A stretch of DNA of 64,000 nucleotides from Chondrinema litorale (lineage in GTDB: Bacteria; Bacteroidota; Bacteroidia; Cytophagales; Flammeovirgaceae). The notes under the pieces are model-generated. The model had not been told where the DNA came from and made no database searches. It was given only the letters and a program-made list of their open reading frames with translations. Location of the stretch: NCBI RefSeq assembly GCF_026250525.1, contig NZ_CP111053.1:124001-188000 (forward strand), in the 5' to 3' direction. A program made the position numbers and the translations under genes. Of this stretch, positions 9,899-19,135 are shown one piece after another. Within the stretch, counting starts at the first letter, position 1, and every line of letters begins with the position of its first letter.

Positions 9899-11434
9899 TC
9901 AATTAGCTTTTCTGCTAAAGTATTCAAGTTTTATTTCACCATTTTCTATAAAAAGAACAATCTCTCTATCTAAACTTGAATTAATCAAATCACACATTTC
10001 ATCTTTTAAAAATGTATATGGTAATTCTTTTGATGGATTACCTTGAAGACTACTTTCGAACAGAAATTTGTTTAAAATCATGTCTTCGTTAATTGGCCCA
10101 TATATGACACTAGGTTTTAATTTTGCTATTTGCTTAAAATCATTAGTTGAAGTTTCTAACTTTTTACCATCTTTAGAAAAGCTTAGAGTTTCTATTGTAG
10201 CAAAAACATCAAACTTAAATATTTTAAAATCAGCATCTAACATACCTAACTGAAGATAGGCAGTTTCTGGAGTTACAGTTAGATAAAGTTGCTTTTTCAA
10301 AAAATGAGATCCAACTACCCAATCATCTTCATTATAAATCGGTTCTAAAGGTTCTGATATAATCCATTTAACTTCACCTTTTGAGTTATATACATTTAGA
10401 AAATATCCATTATATTTTGTTTTGTATCCCTTATGTTTATCATTATCATCGTTCAGTAATCCATAAATGTATATATCTCCGGTATACTCATCTATATAAA
10501 TATCGCTATGAGCACTTACGTTAACCGTAATAGATTTAATTTCTTGTCCTTCATTTGATGGCCCTAAATGTGATACATGAATATCTAAATAATAATCTTG
10601 ATCTTGTAAGTCTATAAAATTTCTTTTAGATCGATTACAAGATGGAGTTACATATTTCTCTCCATTATCTAATTTTAAGCTTATTGGTAGACCTACAGTT
10701 CCATCTAAACCTACACTTACTACTTGATATGTATAATCTGTATTTCCTTTATTTTCATCAACCTTTTCTGAAGTAAAGTATAATTGATTATTATAAATGC
10801 CTTTTAAAAACCAATAGGAATTTTTTTTATCATCTTCAATGAGTGGCAAATCCAATATTTTAGATTCTAATCTATTATTTTGGATATCAACTTTATGTAA
10901 AGATATCTCTCCTTTTTTTAATGCAATTCCAGAATTATAATTAAAACCATCACTACTAATAAAGTAAAGTTCATTGTCAACAATAAAAGTATGTTGAAGA
11001 ACATGGAATGTTTTTATCGCATTTTTAATAAGATATTCACCTATAACATCACCATTTTTATCCAATTTTACTACATCGACTCTTTGAGTAGCTCCTTCTG
11101 GTAACTCATCAATAACATAGTAGTTTTCATTCTTTTCATCAATCAATACTGTTGGAATGGTAGAAGTAGCAGGTGTTTGAAATGAACGTTGCCCTTCACT
11201 CTCTAATTCCGTCATCCATATTTGTTTCAAGTCATTATCAAAACGTCTTAAAATTGTGATTTTTTTTTTATAAATACCCATCTTAGCAGTTTGTAGTAAA
11301 AAGCCCTTGTCTCCTAAGTTTTTATGGGTAATATATTTTTCTCCTTTTTCTAAATTGTAAGTTTCAGATTTATCTTGAGCGAATAAAAATGCGACATTTA
11401 AAATCAAAAATGCGCTTAATAAAAGTTTGTTCAT
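9899..11434 (-). CDS. Exported hypothetical protein
   Basis: 511 residues with a clear signal peptide (MNKLLLSAFLILNVAFLFAQ). I do not recognise the family. The mature part is rich in short beta strands with repeated phrases of the type YNNQLYFTSEK, VDNELYFISSDG and IYIYGLLNDDNDKH, which suggests a beta-propeller-like fold, but no catalytic motif stands out. It is probably periplasmic or attached to the outer membrane. It lies downstream of, and on the same strand as, the PorT-like barrel gene, with about 90 bases between them, and could be in the same transcript. Confidence 0.65.
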   Translation of the reverse strand: MNKLLLSAFLILNVAFLFAQDKSETYNLEKGEKYITHKNLGDKGFLLQTAKMGIYKKKITILRRFDNDLKQIWMTELESEGQRSFQTPATSTIPTVLIDEKNENYYVIDELPEGATQRVDVVKLDKNGDVIGEYLIKNAIKTFHVLQHTFIVDNELYFISSDGFNYNSGIALKKGEISLHKVDIQNNRLESKILDLPLIEDDKKNSYWFLKGIYNNQLYFTSEKVDENKGNTDYTYQVVSVGLDGTVGLPISLKLDNGEKYVTPSCNRSKRNFIDLQDQDYYLDIHVSHLGPSNEGQEIKSITVNVSAHSDIYIDEYTGDIYIYGLLNDDNDKHKGYKTKYNGYFLNVYNSKGEVKWIISEPLEPIYNEDDWVVGSHFLKKQLYLTVTPETAYLQLGMLDADFKIFKFDVFATIETLSFSKDGKKLETSTNDFKQIAKLKPSVIYGPINEDMILNKFLFESSLQGNPSKELPYTFLKDEMCDLINSSLDREIVLFIENGEIKLEYFSRKAN

Positions 11435-11527
11435 AGCTAATTTTAGTTATTTAATTTCTCCCAAACTTAGTATTAAGCATGAACAAGTTTTCTGATTTTT
11501 AACAAATATCTGTTAACTAAGGAAATA

Positions 11528-12193
11528 CTAAAACTCTCTTTTTAAGCCAAATTCGAGCCTTAATAGCTTATTTTTGTATGATTCTTCTTCGTAAATGGTG
11601 GTAATCTGGTTCGAATATTTAAGTGAGCTTTCTAAATACCAGTTGTGCATGAGTTTAATACCTACACCTAAACCTCCAACACCATTAAGAAAGTAATTTT
11701 TCTCATCCATATAAGTACCAGACAATAAAAAATTATTGATGATTCCCGCTTCTGCAAAAGCTAAGAGCTGCTTATTTAAGAAATAATACCTAGTGGTAAG
11801 TGGTACTTCTACATAAGTTGTTTTATATTCTTTGGGAAGAACATAATAGTTACATTCTATACAGTTATCCATGTCCACAAAGTTAGCCAAGTAAATGGGT
11901 AATGTAGCATCGAATTTATACTGGGAATAATAGATGCCAGTATTGATAGAAAAGTTATTTCGCCAAACTCTTTCTATACTTATACCTGCATTCTGGTTAT
12001 TTAAATTAGCTATATAATTATTATTTACAAATTGGGTTGAATTTTCATTTAGCTCTGTAGAATATGCTAAGCCAAACCTGAATTGCTGCGCAAAAGACAA
12101 ATTATAAACTCCACAAAAGAACAGTAAAGCTAGTACGCTAATCTTAAATGCTAGGGTTAGTACTTGTAGTTGTTTTTTAATAATCGTAACCAT
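11528..12193 (-). CDS. Outer-membrane beta-barrel protein (PorT-like)
   Basis: 221 residues with a signal peptide ending near LSFAQQ. The mature part shows alternating amphipathic strands typical of the small 8-stranded barrels of Bacteroidota (FRFGLAYSTELN, FSINTGIYYSQYKF, VEVPLTTRYYF, WYLESSLKYSNQI) and ends in a terminal strand with an aromatic residue (LRLEFGLKREF), as expected for outer-membrane insertion. One oddity is a cysteine pair in a loop (NCIECNYY). Its role is unknown; this class includes PorT but I cannot say it belongs to the secretion machinery. Confidence 0.75.
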   Translation of the reverse strand: MVTIIKKQLQVLTLAFKISVLALLFFCGVYNLSFAQQFRFGLAYSTELNENSTQFVNNNYIANLNNQNAGISIERVWRNNFSINTGIYYSQYKFDATLPIYLANFVDMDNCIECNYYVLPKEYKTTYVEVPLTTRYYFLNKQLLAFAEAGIINNFLLSGTYMDEKNYFLNGVGGLGVGIKLMHNWYLESSLKYSNQITTIYEEESYKNKLLRLEFGLKREF

Positions 12194-12578
12194 AATTTTT
12201 TAATAGTCAAGACGATTAATTGTCGTAAATCGCTGCAAAATTTAAATATAAATCAATATCAATTGAACCTCTCTGTATCTCATGTGTATTTACTCACAAA
12301 TAAAATTTTAATTAGGCTGAAACTCGTTGAATTTTTTTAAATGGAGCAAATTACTTTAAAAAACCTGCTAAAAGGCAAGCAACCACTTAAGACAATCTCA
12401 CATTGTATAAGTAAAATACGCGTAAAATCAGGTTAACTGCAGAAACCTTCTCGATGCCAACAGTATACTTCTAGAATACTGTTTCTTGGCTTTTAATTTG
12501 ATTGTGTATTATCATCCAACCGGCAAAGTACACTTCAAAAACTACCAACAATTTTTGAATTACTAATAATTATCACCC
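12194..12578. other. Intergenic region between divergent genes, with one hairpin
   Basis: It carries the divergent promoters of the barrel gene and the DUF5686 gene. The only structure I see is an imperfect hairpin at 12456-12490 (CAGTAT / ATACTG core, flanked by GCCAA / TTGGC, followed by TTTTAATTTG), which may be a weak plus-strand terminator or a leader structure. I see no convincing ORF. Confidence 0.4.
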
Positions 12579-15092
12579 TTGGCACTGATCTATCTCCGAC
12601 TCAAAAGCTCAGAACCAGTGATTACTGGTTTTCTATTGCTTATTATTTTATATGCTAATGCTCACAAAGTACAAGCACAAGGCATAAAAGGTACTGTTAG
12701 AAACGATAAACAGGAACCTATTCCTTTTGTAAATATCTTTTTTAAACAATTACAAAATGGAACAACCACCAACTTTAATGGTGAGTATTTTTTTACCACA
12801 AATCCCGGCATTTACGATGTAGTTTTCTCAGCGGTGGGTTTTGAAACTAAAACCCTACAGCTAACAATAGGCGATGAAATTCTCGAAGAAAATGTATGGC
12901 TAGAAACCTCTAGCACTGAGTTAGAAGAGATTATTATTAAATCTAAAAGAAAAGACCCTGCCTATGAGATTATCCAGTTTGTGATTGACAACAAGAAAAA
13001 TAATCTCACAAGTGTACAGAGTTTTAAAAGTCAGCTTTATGTAAAGGCAACTGAGACCATGGATGTGAAGAAGAAAAATGATAAAGAAGCTGTTTCGGTT
13101 GAAGTTGCCAGTATTCCAGAAGATCCTTTTGAAGCTGAACGGCAAAAGCAGCTTTCTACTCAAAACCTCAATATGCTCGAAATTGAACTTGAGTTAAATT
13201 ATGAGTACCCCAACAAATTCAAGGAAATTAGGAATGGTTTTAAAGCATATGGAAATACCTCTGGGCTTTTTATTCCGCAATTTAGTGAAACAGATTTCAA
13301 TTTTTATCAGAATATGGTGGAGCTTAAAGGCATTGCCGAAGCCCCTTTAATTTCTCCTCTGAGCCGGACTTCCATTCTTTCATACAAATACAAACTCAAA
13401 GATATTTTAAAAGAAAATGGACAGGTTGTTTATAAAATTGAAGTAATTCCTAGAAAATCTGGTAATTCTACATGCGAAGGTTTTTTGTACATAAACGATG
13501 GCTTATGGAACATAAACAGGTTACATTTGGAACTGAATAAAGGCGGACTGAAGATTTATGATAAGTTTGAGTTGAAACAAGACTATAAGCCTGTAGAAGA
13601 TAGTGTGTGGACACCTTACCGACAGGAGTTTATCTATGAAAGCCGAGCGAACAAAAGCAAAACATTTAAGGGAAATACCATTATACATCAGAAATCGTAT
13701 CAAAAAGATTTTGACTTCCCTCCCAAGTTTTTTGGTAATGAGGTGTCTTTAACTACCATAGAAGCTTACCAAAAAGACTCGACTTACTGGAACAATTCTC
13801 GGCCAGAAGCACTCACCATTGAACAACAAAAAGCAGTACTTTACAGAGATAGTGTTGAAGCTGTAATAAACAGTAAAGAATACAAAGATTCGGTGCAAGC
13901 AGCCTATAATAAAATTACTTTGGGTGAGGTGCTTATCCATGGAATAGGCTTTAGAAACATGGAAAAGAAAACCGATATATATATTACTTCTTTAACCAAT
14001 TTGATCAACTTTGAAGTAGTTGGAGGTTTTCGATTCGGCCCATATGCATCCTTTTTTAAGCGGTGGGAAAATGGCAAAATGATGAGAATTAGTGGTAGCG
14101 CCAACTTTGGAGTGAGAAATGTAGATTTACAGGGAAACTCAAGATTTTGGATGCGGTATAACCCACATAAATTAGCCGATTTCTATTTTTCTGGTGGAAG
14201 ATCTTTTTACTCTGTAAATCCTTTTGATGCATACTTGAATCTGTTAAAAACTTCTAGTTACTATCTAAACGATCATTTTCAAGTGGGGCATAATTTCGAA
14301 TTGTTTAACGGTTTCTACATACATACTGGAGCAATGTTTAACAACAGGCAATCACTAGATGGTTATGATGTAACTTCTGTGATTAATGAAGTAATAGATG
14401 AAGAAGAACCAATTGTTTTTAAAGATTATCAGGCTTTAATCACTGAACTTAAGTTTTCGTACACGCCATTTCAGCGATATACCACAGAGCCAAATCAGAA
14501 AGTAATACTGGGAAGCAAGTTTCCTACTTTTAGCATTTTGTACAAAAAAGGTTGGAATGGATTTGCTAGTAGCGATATCGATTTTGATTATGTGGAAGCC
14601 GGTATTTCTCAAAATCTTATTTTTGGTATGCTAGGTAATTCTAAATACACTGTGCAGGCTGGCAAATTTTTAAATACCAAAGGTTTGGAGTATATCGACC
14701 TTAAAAGATTTAGGCAGTCTGATCCATATCTTTACTCTAATCCATTGCATTCATTTCAGTTGTTAGATACTTCACTGGTTGCTAATGGAATTTTTTTAGA
14801 AGCTCATCATATCCACCATTTTAACGGAGCTTTAATTAACAATATCCCTTTAATTAAAAAACTGCAACTAAGGGCTGTTGCCGGAGCTGGTGCTTTGTGG
14901 ATTAAGGAAAGTAATTACCGACACGAAGAAATTTTTGGAGGTGTAGAACGTGTCTTTAAACTTGGTGCAAGAAGAAGACTAAGATTAGGCGTGTACGGTG
15001 TGTTATCGGAGTCTAGTAAAACTGGTGCAAATACTGGTTTTAAAATCTCTTTCGATATAATAGATACATGGAAAAAAGACTGGTCATATTAG
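12579..15092 (+). CDS. DUF5686 outer-membrane protein with N-terminal carboxypeptidase-regulatory-like domain
   Basis: 837 residues. Translation must begin at or after TTG 12579, because an in-frame stop lies at 12564. TTG gives a positively charged leader and hydrophobic core ending KVQAQ, so I keep it; GTG 12618 is the alternative. Residues ~36-120 form a CarboxypepD_reg-like domain (GIKGTVRNDKQEPIPFVNIF, ending ELEEIIIKSKRKDPAYEII). The rest matches DUF5686: a periplasmic segment (FKSQLYVKATET) followed by a long run of aromatic-rich strands that look like a C-terminal beta-barrel (FGPYASFFKRWENGKMMRIS to FKISFDIIDTWKKDW). The function of the family is not established; import or envelope maintenance is a guess. 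Confidence 0.82.
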   Translation: MALIYLRLKSSEPVITGFLLLIILYANAHKVQAQGIKGTVRNDKQEPIPFVNIFFKQLQNGTTTNFNGEYFFTTNPGIYDVVFSAVGFETKTLQLTIGDEILEENVWLETSSTELEEIIIKSKRKDPAYEIIQFVIDNKKNNLTSVQSFKSQLYVKATETMDVKKKNDKEAVSVEVASIPEDPFEAERQKQLSTQNLNMLEIELELNYEYPNKFKEIRNGFKAYGNTSGLFIPQFSETDFNFYQNMVELKGIAEAPLISPLSRTSILSYKYKLKDILKENGQVVYKIEVIPRKSGNSTCEGFLYINDGLWNINRLHLELNKGGLKIYDKFELKQDYKPVEDSVWTPYRQEFIYESRANKSKTFKGNTIIHQKSYQKDFDFPPKFFGNEVSLTTIEAYQKDSTYWNNSRPEALTIEQQKAVLYRDSVEAVINSKEYKDSVQAAYNKITLGEVLIHGIGFRNMEKKTDIYITSLTNLINFEVVGGFRFGPYASFFKRWENGKMMRISGSANFGVRNVDLQGNSRFWMRYNPHKLADFYFSGGRSFYSVNPFDAYLNLLKTSSYYLNDHFQVGHNFELFNGFYIHTGAMFNNRQSLDGYDVTSVINEVIDEEEPIVFKDYQALITELKFSYTPFQRYTTEPNQKVILGSKFPTFSILYKKGWNGFASSDIDFDYVEAGISQNLIFGMLGNSKYTVQAGKFLNTKGLEYIDLKRFRQSDPYLYSNPLHSFQLLDTSLVANGIFLEAHHIHHFNGALINNIPLIKKLQLRAVAGAGALWIKESNYRHEEIFGGVERVFKLGARRRLRLGVYGVLSESSKTGANTGFKISFDIIDTWKKDWSY

Positions 15093-15190
15093 GGTTTACT
15101 GGCTAAAAATACATTTTTACCTAGTGTCAAAATAAGGATGGAAGAAAACAAAAACCAGAATTGGGAATTAGAATTTACAGCGTTTAAAGT

Positions 15191-15228
15191 ATAAAAAAAG
15201 CTTGTAGAATAGATGTTATTCTACAAGC
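15191..15228 (-). terminator. Minus-strand terminator
   Basis: A perfect 12-bp stem (GCTTGTAGAATA / TATTCTACAAGC, loop GATGT) is followed on the minus strand by seven T. It closes the small GPxxKN-repeat gene. Confidence 0.8.
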
Positions 15229-15260
15229 CAAGTGAGTGATTAACTTTTTAAACCTTATTT

Positions 15261-15587
15261 TTACTCTGATTCTAAATACAAATGCTCGTTTTCTTCCTCC
15301 TTATGTCTCTTTTTGTATAAAGCAATATTCTTCATTTCTGGACCACTTATATCTTGAAAGTCTACTGATAGTACTTGTGTGGTAATGCCTTCATTCTGTT
15401 CCCAGATTTTTGCATTTTTAGCTTGCGGCCCCATAAGACTTTCAGAATCTTGTCTTGTTACCAAAACAGCAGATTTTCTTTCCCATGGTTTTGAATTTTT
15501 CATTTTTGGACCTGTAATATTTTGTGAAAAGGTATTAAATGAAAATAATAATAATCCGATCTTTAATGATAATTTTAAATAGTTCAT
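15261..15587 (-). CDS. Small exported protein with three GPxxKN repeats
   Basis: 108 residues with a signal peptide (LKIGLLLFSFNTFSQ). The mature part holds three copies of one motif: ITGPKMKNSKPWE (24-36), LMGPQAKNAKIWE (51-63) and ISGPEMKNIALYK (80-92), at spacings of 27 and 29 residues. The consensus is [IL]-x-G-P-x-[AM]-K-N-x-x-x-[WY]. The linkers are polar and look disordered, and the C-terminus is very acidic (KEEENEHLYLESE). Small proteins with GPxAKN motifs occur in other Bacteroidota as I recall, without a known role. It has its own terminator and is probably a single-gene transcript. It should be periplasmic or secreted. Confidence 0.75.
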   Translation of the reverse strand: MNYLKLSLKIGLLLFSFNTFSQNITGPKMKNSKPWERKSAVLVTRQDSESLMGPQAKNAKIWEQNEGITTQVLSVDFQDISGPEMKNIALYKKRHKEEENEHLYLESE

Positions 15588-16015
15588 TTCTGATAATTTT
15601 TAAGTAGATAATTTGACAACTAAGATTATGAGTTGATTTTGCAATAACTCAAATTGTAATTCAAAGATACGGTATTACTTAGCTTAGCAGCTAAAAAAGC
15701 AGGTAGACATAAAGTGATCCGATACGAGTGTGTGCGTAGACATAAAGTATACAAAACACTACAAAATAGGGCTTTTTTAGGGGTTTTTAAGCTTTTCATA
15801 AAAGTTGAAAGTTTGTAATTAACGTTGTCATTTTTAATTAATCGAAGCTATAACACAGAAAAACTTAGTGCAACCTTTTTATAAATATCTTTTCAACATC
15901 AAATAATTTATGTGAACTTCAACTTTTTTTTAGCAGCCCTTCATTTACGAAAAATCTAAGTAAATTGACTTATTTGCTAATACCCTAAAATTAGCTCTTT
16001 ATATTTCTTTGTATT
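15588..16015. other. Intergenic region with a 13-bp direct repeat
   Basis: The 428-base AT-rich stretch holds the promoter of the GPxxKN gene. GTAGACATAAAGT occurs at 15703-15715 and again at 15736-15748, a 33-bp period (about three helical turns). No ORF or terminator is visible. Confidence 0.4.
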
Positions 16016-16333
16016 TTATTTTGAAATTATTTCAGTAAAAATCTCTCTTTTCATCTTAATTTCTAAATCTTCCATCATTATTTGAGGATCTAAATTTATC
16101 CTTTTATACTCTGTTAAAACAGCAATTTTTGCTTGAGTTAATGAGGTTTCATCTTGCCATTCGGCGATTGTTATGTAAACAGTATTCCCATTTTCATCAA
16201 ATCGTTGGTAAACATTGTCTTTTATAAAGCCTGAAAGTTTCCTTATAAAAGCTCTGTTATATTCCATTCTTGCAAGGAAAGTTTCTACTGCATTTGCTGG
16301 TACTATAAATTCATCAATAAATATTTGCTTCAT
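16016..16333 (-). CDS. Antibiotic biosynthesis monooxygenase-like (ABM, dimeric alpha/beta barrel) protein
   Basis: 105 residues fitting the ferredoxin-like ABM fold: a first strand IFIDEFIVPANAVETFLARM, a helix, then IRKLSGFIKDNVYQR, a central strand VYITIAEWQDETSLTQAK and a terminal helix. The WQDETSLTQAK phrase is typical of the family. Substrate unknown; ABM proteins range from heme- and quinone-handling enzymes to non-catalytic stress proteins. It is cytoplasmic. It lies 77 bases downstream of the AraC-family gene on the same strand, which suggests a regulator-enzyme pair. Confidence 0.75.
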   Translation of the reverse strand: MKQIFIDEFIVPANAVETFLARMEYNRAFIRKLSGFIKDNVYQRFDENGNTVYITIAEWQDETSLTQAKIAVLTEYKRINLDPQIMMEDLEIKMKREIFTEIISK

Positions 16334-16410
16334 TGTTTTAGTGATTTAGAGTTACAAAAGCTGTAAAACTATTTCGACACCAAAGCAAAAACTTGTAAAA
16401 AAACATTGAT

Positions 16411-17184
16411 TTACCAGTAGCGCGGATTTTTAAAGAAAACTCTCGGAGTGTTACCTGTTGTATACTTAAAATATTTTGAAAAATGAGCCTGATCATAAAA
16501 GCCATTAAGGTAAGCAAGCTCGGTAAGAGAGTTGGTTTTTGAGTAATCTGATAGAATACTTCTTAGCCTGAGTAAGTCAGCAAACTGCTTTGGAGAAGTG
16601 CCAGTTATTTTTCTAAATCTTTTTTCTAATGGATCTTTACTTGTATTTAATGTTGGATAAAGTTCACCTATTCTAATTTGCCCTTTTGAGTGTGTTATAA
16701 GTCTAGCAGCTTCTTGGACTAAATAATCTATCTTTTCATTTTTAAGAAGTGAACAAAGCCAAGTCTCTAAAATTTGAATGGATTCTCTAAAACTACTTGC
16801 TTCACATAATTTCTCTTGAATAAAATCAATTTCCTCTTTAGAGAATATATCTGTTACCGAAGTGGTTTTATTAGCCAATTCATTTAATGGGTTTTTAAAA
16901 AATGCTGAGGCACCAGTTGAAGTAAATTTAACTAGTAGTGTTGCTGAGTTCTTCGCATAATTAATTATGCGGGATTGTTTTCTAATTCCAGTGATAGCAA
17001 TCTCTGACAAGCTTAGCTCTTTATCAGTATCATAAAATGTGATTTTACCCTTGATGGAAAAAGCCATAACCAAAGCTCCCTCAGGCAATATTTTATTCTG
17101 TATAGCTTCTAAACTTTCTATAACCAAGTAAGACTGTATATAAGGTTTTAATCTTTCGGAAGGCAAATAGCGATGGATGTTCAT
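16411..17184 (-). CDS. AraC family transcriptional regulator
   Basis: 257 residues. The N-terminal part (MNIHRYLPSERLKPYIQSYL, LPEGALVMAFSIKG) matches the DUF6597-type sensing domain common in Bacteroidota AraC proteins. The C-terminal ~100 residues are an AraC DNA-binding domain with two helix-turn-helix units: RFRKITGTSPKQFADLLRLR and LTELAYLNGFYDQAHFSKYF, then TGNTPRVFFK. The second HTH carries the usual GF-x-DQ-x-HF-x-K signature. It probably controls its own operon with the ABM-like gene. The ligand is unknown. Confidence 0.88.
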   Translation of the reverse strand: MNIHRYLPSERLKPYIQSYLVIESLEAIQNKILPEGALVMAFSIKGKITFYDTDKELSLSEIAITGIRKQSRIINYAKNSATLLVKFTSTGASAFFKNPLNELANKTTSVTDIFSKEEIDFIQEKLCEASSFRESIQILETWLCSLLKNEKIDYLVQEAARLITHSKGQIRIGELYPTLNTSKDPLEKRFRKITGTSPKQFADLLRLRSILSDYSKTNSLTELAYLNGFYDQAHFSKYFKYTTGNTPRVFFKNPRYW

Positions 17185-17232
17185 ACTATAAATATAAGAT
17201 ATAATTTATGAGTTAATCCAACTGTAAGGGCA

Positions 17233-17262
17233 CAAAAAAAGCCGTTGTGGAATACAACGGCT
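17233..17262 (-). terminator. Minus-strand terminator
   Basis: A 9-bp stem (AGCCGTTGT / ACAACGGCT, 5-base loop) followed on the minus strand by a T7 run. It closes the Cache-HAMP-GAF gene. Confidence 0.85.
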
Positions 17263-17290
17263 ATACTTGTTTGGAATTCAAAAAATATGC

Positions 17291-19054
17291 TTACTCATTA
17301 CCTTGATCAACAACATCTTCGTACTTGCTTTTAATCTCTACCAATGCTTGTTCCTTTTCTTGTTGCTGTTTCAACAACTTTTCAAGCTCATCTCCTCTAC
17401 GTTTAATTTCTTCTTGTGTAGCAACCAGTTCCTCATTATTTTGTCTCATCTCTTCTTCAGTTGCCCTTAATTCTTCCGCCTGTTGTTGCGACTTTTCTAA
17501 CAACAGTTTTGTTTTTTCTGAATTTTTATTGCTTATAACAGAAGATGCTATAGACTCACCTATCTTCTCTAAAAACTCTATTTGGTGGCTTTCCAGATTC
17601 TTAAAAAATGCCAATTCAATCACACCCACTACATTTTCATTATGCTTAAGAGGAATAAGAATAAGTGATGTCGGACTTGCCTCACCCAAACCAGAAGTTA
17701 TCGTGATATAAGTATCTGGTAATTGTGTCATGTAAATGGTTTTCTTTTCCATGACACATCTACCCACCAAACCTTCGTTTAATCCAATTTTCTTCTGTTG
17801 AAACTTTTGTCTGTTGTAAGCAAGACAAGCTCTTAATTCTATAAATTGATCTTCGTTATCTAATGCGAAAATCCCACCTTGGTTTGCATCCATATAGTTT
17901 ACTACAAACTCTATGATTGAGAAGTACCAAGCATCAATGTCATCTGTAAATTGACGCAACAATGTCGCACTTTTGGCAAAACCTTCATTAATCCAGTTTC
18001 TAACATCATTCTCTTTAGCTGCTATAATCAACTCATCACGCATTGCCACTAAAGAGTTTCCCAAAACATCATTATCGCTTAAAGGAGTAAACGATTTTTC
18101 TAGGTTCCCTTTTCCTATTTCTCTCGAAAAATCAGTATATGATTGTACACCTACTACCAATGCATTAAGCGATGCTACCATATCTCCCACCTCATCTTTT
18201 CTTTTGGTTTCAAAGGTTGATACTTCTTTGCCCAAAGAAAGGTCTTTTAATCTATTTCTAACTTCAAGAATGGCTTTTGTTAAATCATTACTAAAGTAGA
18301 TAGATAAGGCAATTCCAATAATTAAAAATAGCAGAGATACCACAATCACTTTTAATACCACAGCCCAAACCAGATTTTTCATCTCAGCCCTTTTCTGCTC
18401 TACAGCTAAATGGATAGAATCTGTGTATAAACCAGAAGATATTACCCAGTTTAGTTCGGGATGTAGTCGGGAATAAGAAATCTTGTTTTCAATTTCATCT
18501 GTACCTGGCTTATTCATGATGTATTCAACAAATGCAGCACCATTTTCCAAAACCGTTTCTACTCTTTCTTGATAAAGGTTTTTTCCAATTTTATCTTTAA
18601 CCACATTATATTTTTGACTATCCATAATTTTACCTGCATTTTGGGGTTTTGCAGCATGCATAATCATGGTTGGATAAGGTAGTTTGGTGTCTGTTATCCA
18701 AAAATATCCTTCTCCATTATCAAACCTGATTGACTGAAGCTGTTTTTTTACTTCTTCAATCATCATTGTTTGTACTTCTCCATCTAACTTCAATGTAGAA
18801 TCAGCAGAATTTGCAAACCAAGCATCGTAACTATTATTATCTGTATTTTTATGAATATAATCTACCATGCCATAAGCAATATCGACTATATTTTTAAGGT
18901 TTGTCTTTGTTGTTTCAAATTCTTTCTCACGAAAAGATTCAATCTCTTTTTCTTCTTTATTAATAATTGAATAGATAGAAAAAATACTCACAAGCAATAC
19001 TGCTACTAACATTCCAGAGCAAGTTAGTAGCAGTATTTTCTTTTTAATCCCCAT
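17291..19054 (-). CDS. Cache-HAMP-GAF sensory protein lacking an output domain
   Basis: 587 residues. Layout: a first membrane helix (~4-28), a periplasmic single-Cache domain (~35-225; GYFWITDTKLPYPTMIMHAA and NWVISSGLYTDSIHLAVE are typical sCache_2 phrases), a second membrane helix (~232-255), a HAMP linker (~257-310), a second HAMP-like helical stretch, a GAF domain (~370-510; GIFALDNEDQFIEL, GLVGRCVMEKKTIYMTQ), and a C-terminal coiled coil (~515-587, EELRATEEEMRQNNEELVAT). No methyl-accepting, kinase, GGDEF or other effector follows: the protein ends naturally at a stop with a good terminator. It may signal through its coiled coil to a partner kinase. The next gene upstream on the same strand encodes a porin. 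Confidence 0.82.
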   Translation of the reverse strand: MGIKKKILLLTCSGMLVAVLLVSIFSIYSIINKEEKEIESFREKEFETTKTNLKNIVDIAYGMVDYIHKNTDNNSYDAWFANSADSTLKLDGEVQTMMIEEVKKQLQSIRFDNGEGYFWITDTKLPYPTMIMHAAKPQNAGKIMDSQKYNVVKDKIGKNLYQERVETVLENGAAFVEYIMNKPGTDEIENKISYSRLHPELNWVISSGLYTDSIHLAVEQKRAEMKNLVWAVVLKVIVVSLLFLIIGIALSIYFSNDLTKAILEVRNRLKDLSLGKEVSTFETKRKDEVGDMVASLNALVVGVQSYTDFSREIGKGNLEKSFTPLSDNDVLGNSLVAMRDELIIAAKENDVRNWINEGFAKSATLLRQFTDDIDAWYFSIIEFVVNYMDANQGGIFALDNEDQFIELRACLAYNRQKFQQKKIGLNEGLVGRCVMEKKTIYMTQLPDTYITITSGLGEASPTSLILIPLKHNENVVGVIELAFFKNLESHQIEFLEKIGESIASSVISNKNSEKTKLLLEKSQQQAEELRATEEEMRQNNEELVATQEEIKRRGDELEKLLKQQQEKEQALVEIKSKYEDVVDQGNE

Positions 19055-19135
19055 AGTATAAAAAATATTTGTGCATGTAATTCTAATGTAATAGTGTAAG
19101 TATTAGCTGGTTGTATTTAGTGTTAGTGATTGAAA

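Noticed and set aside
17325-17711. 128-codon plus-strand ORF
   Set aside because: Serine- and cysteine-rich antisense shadow of the GAF/coiled-coil gene.
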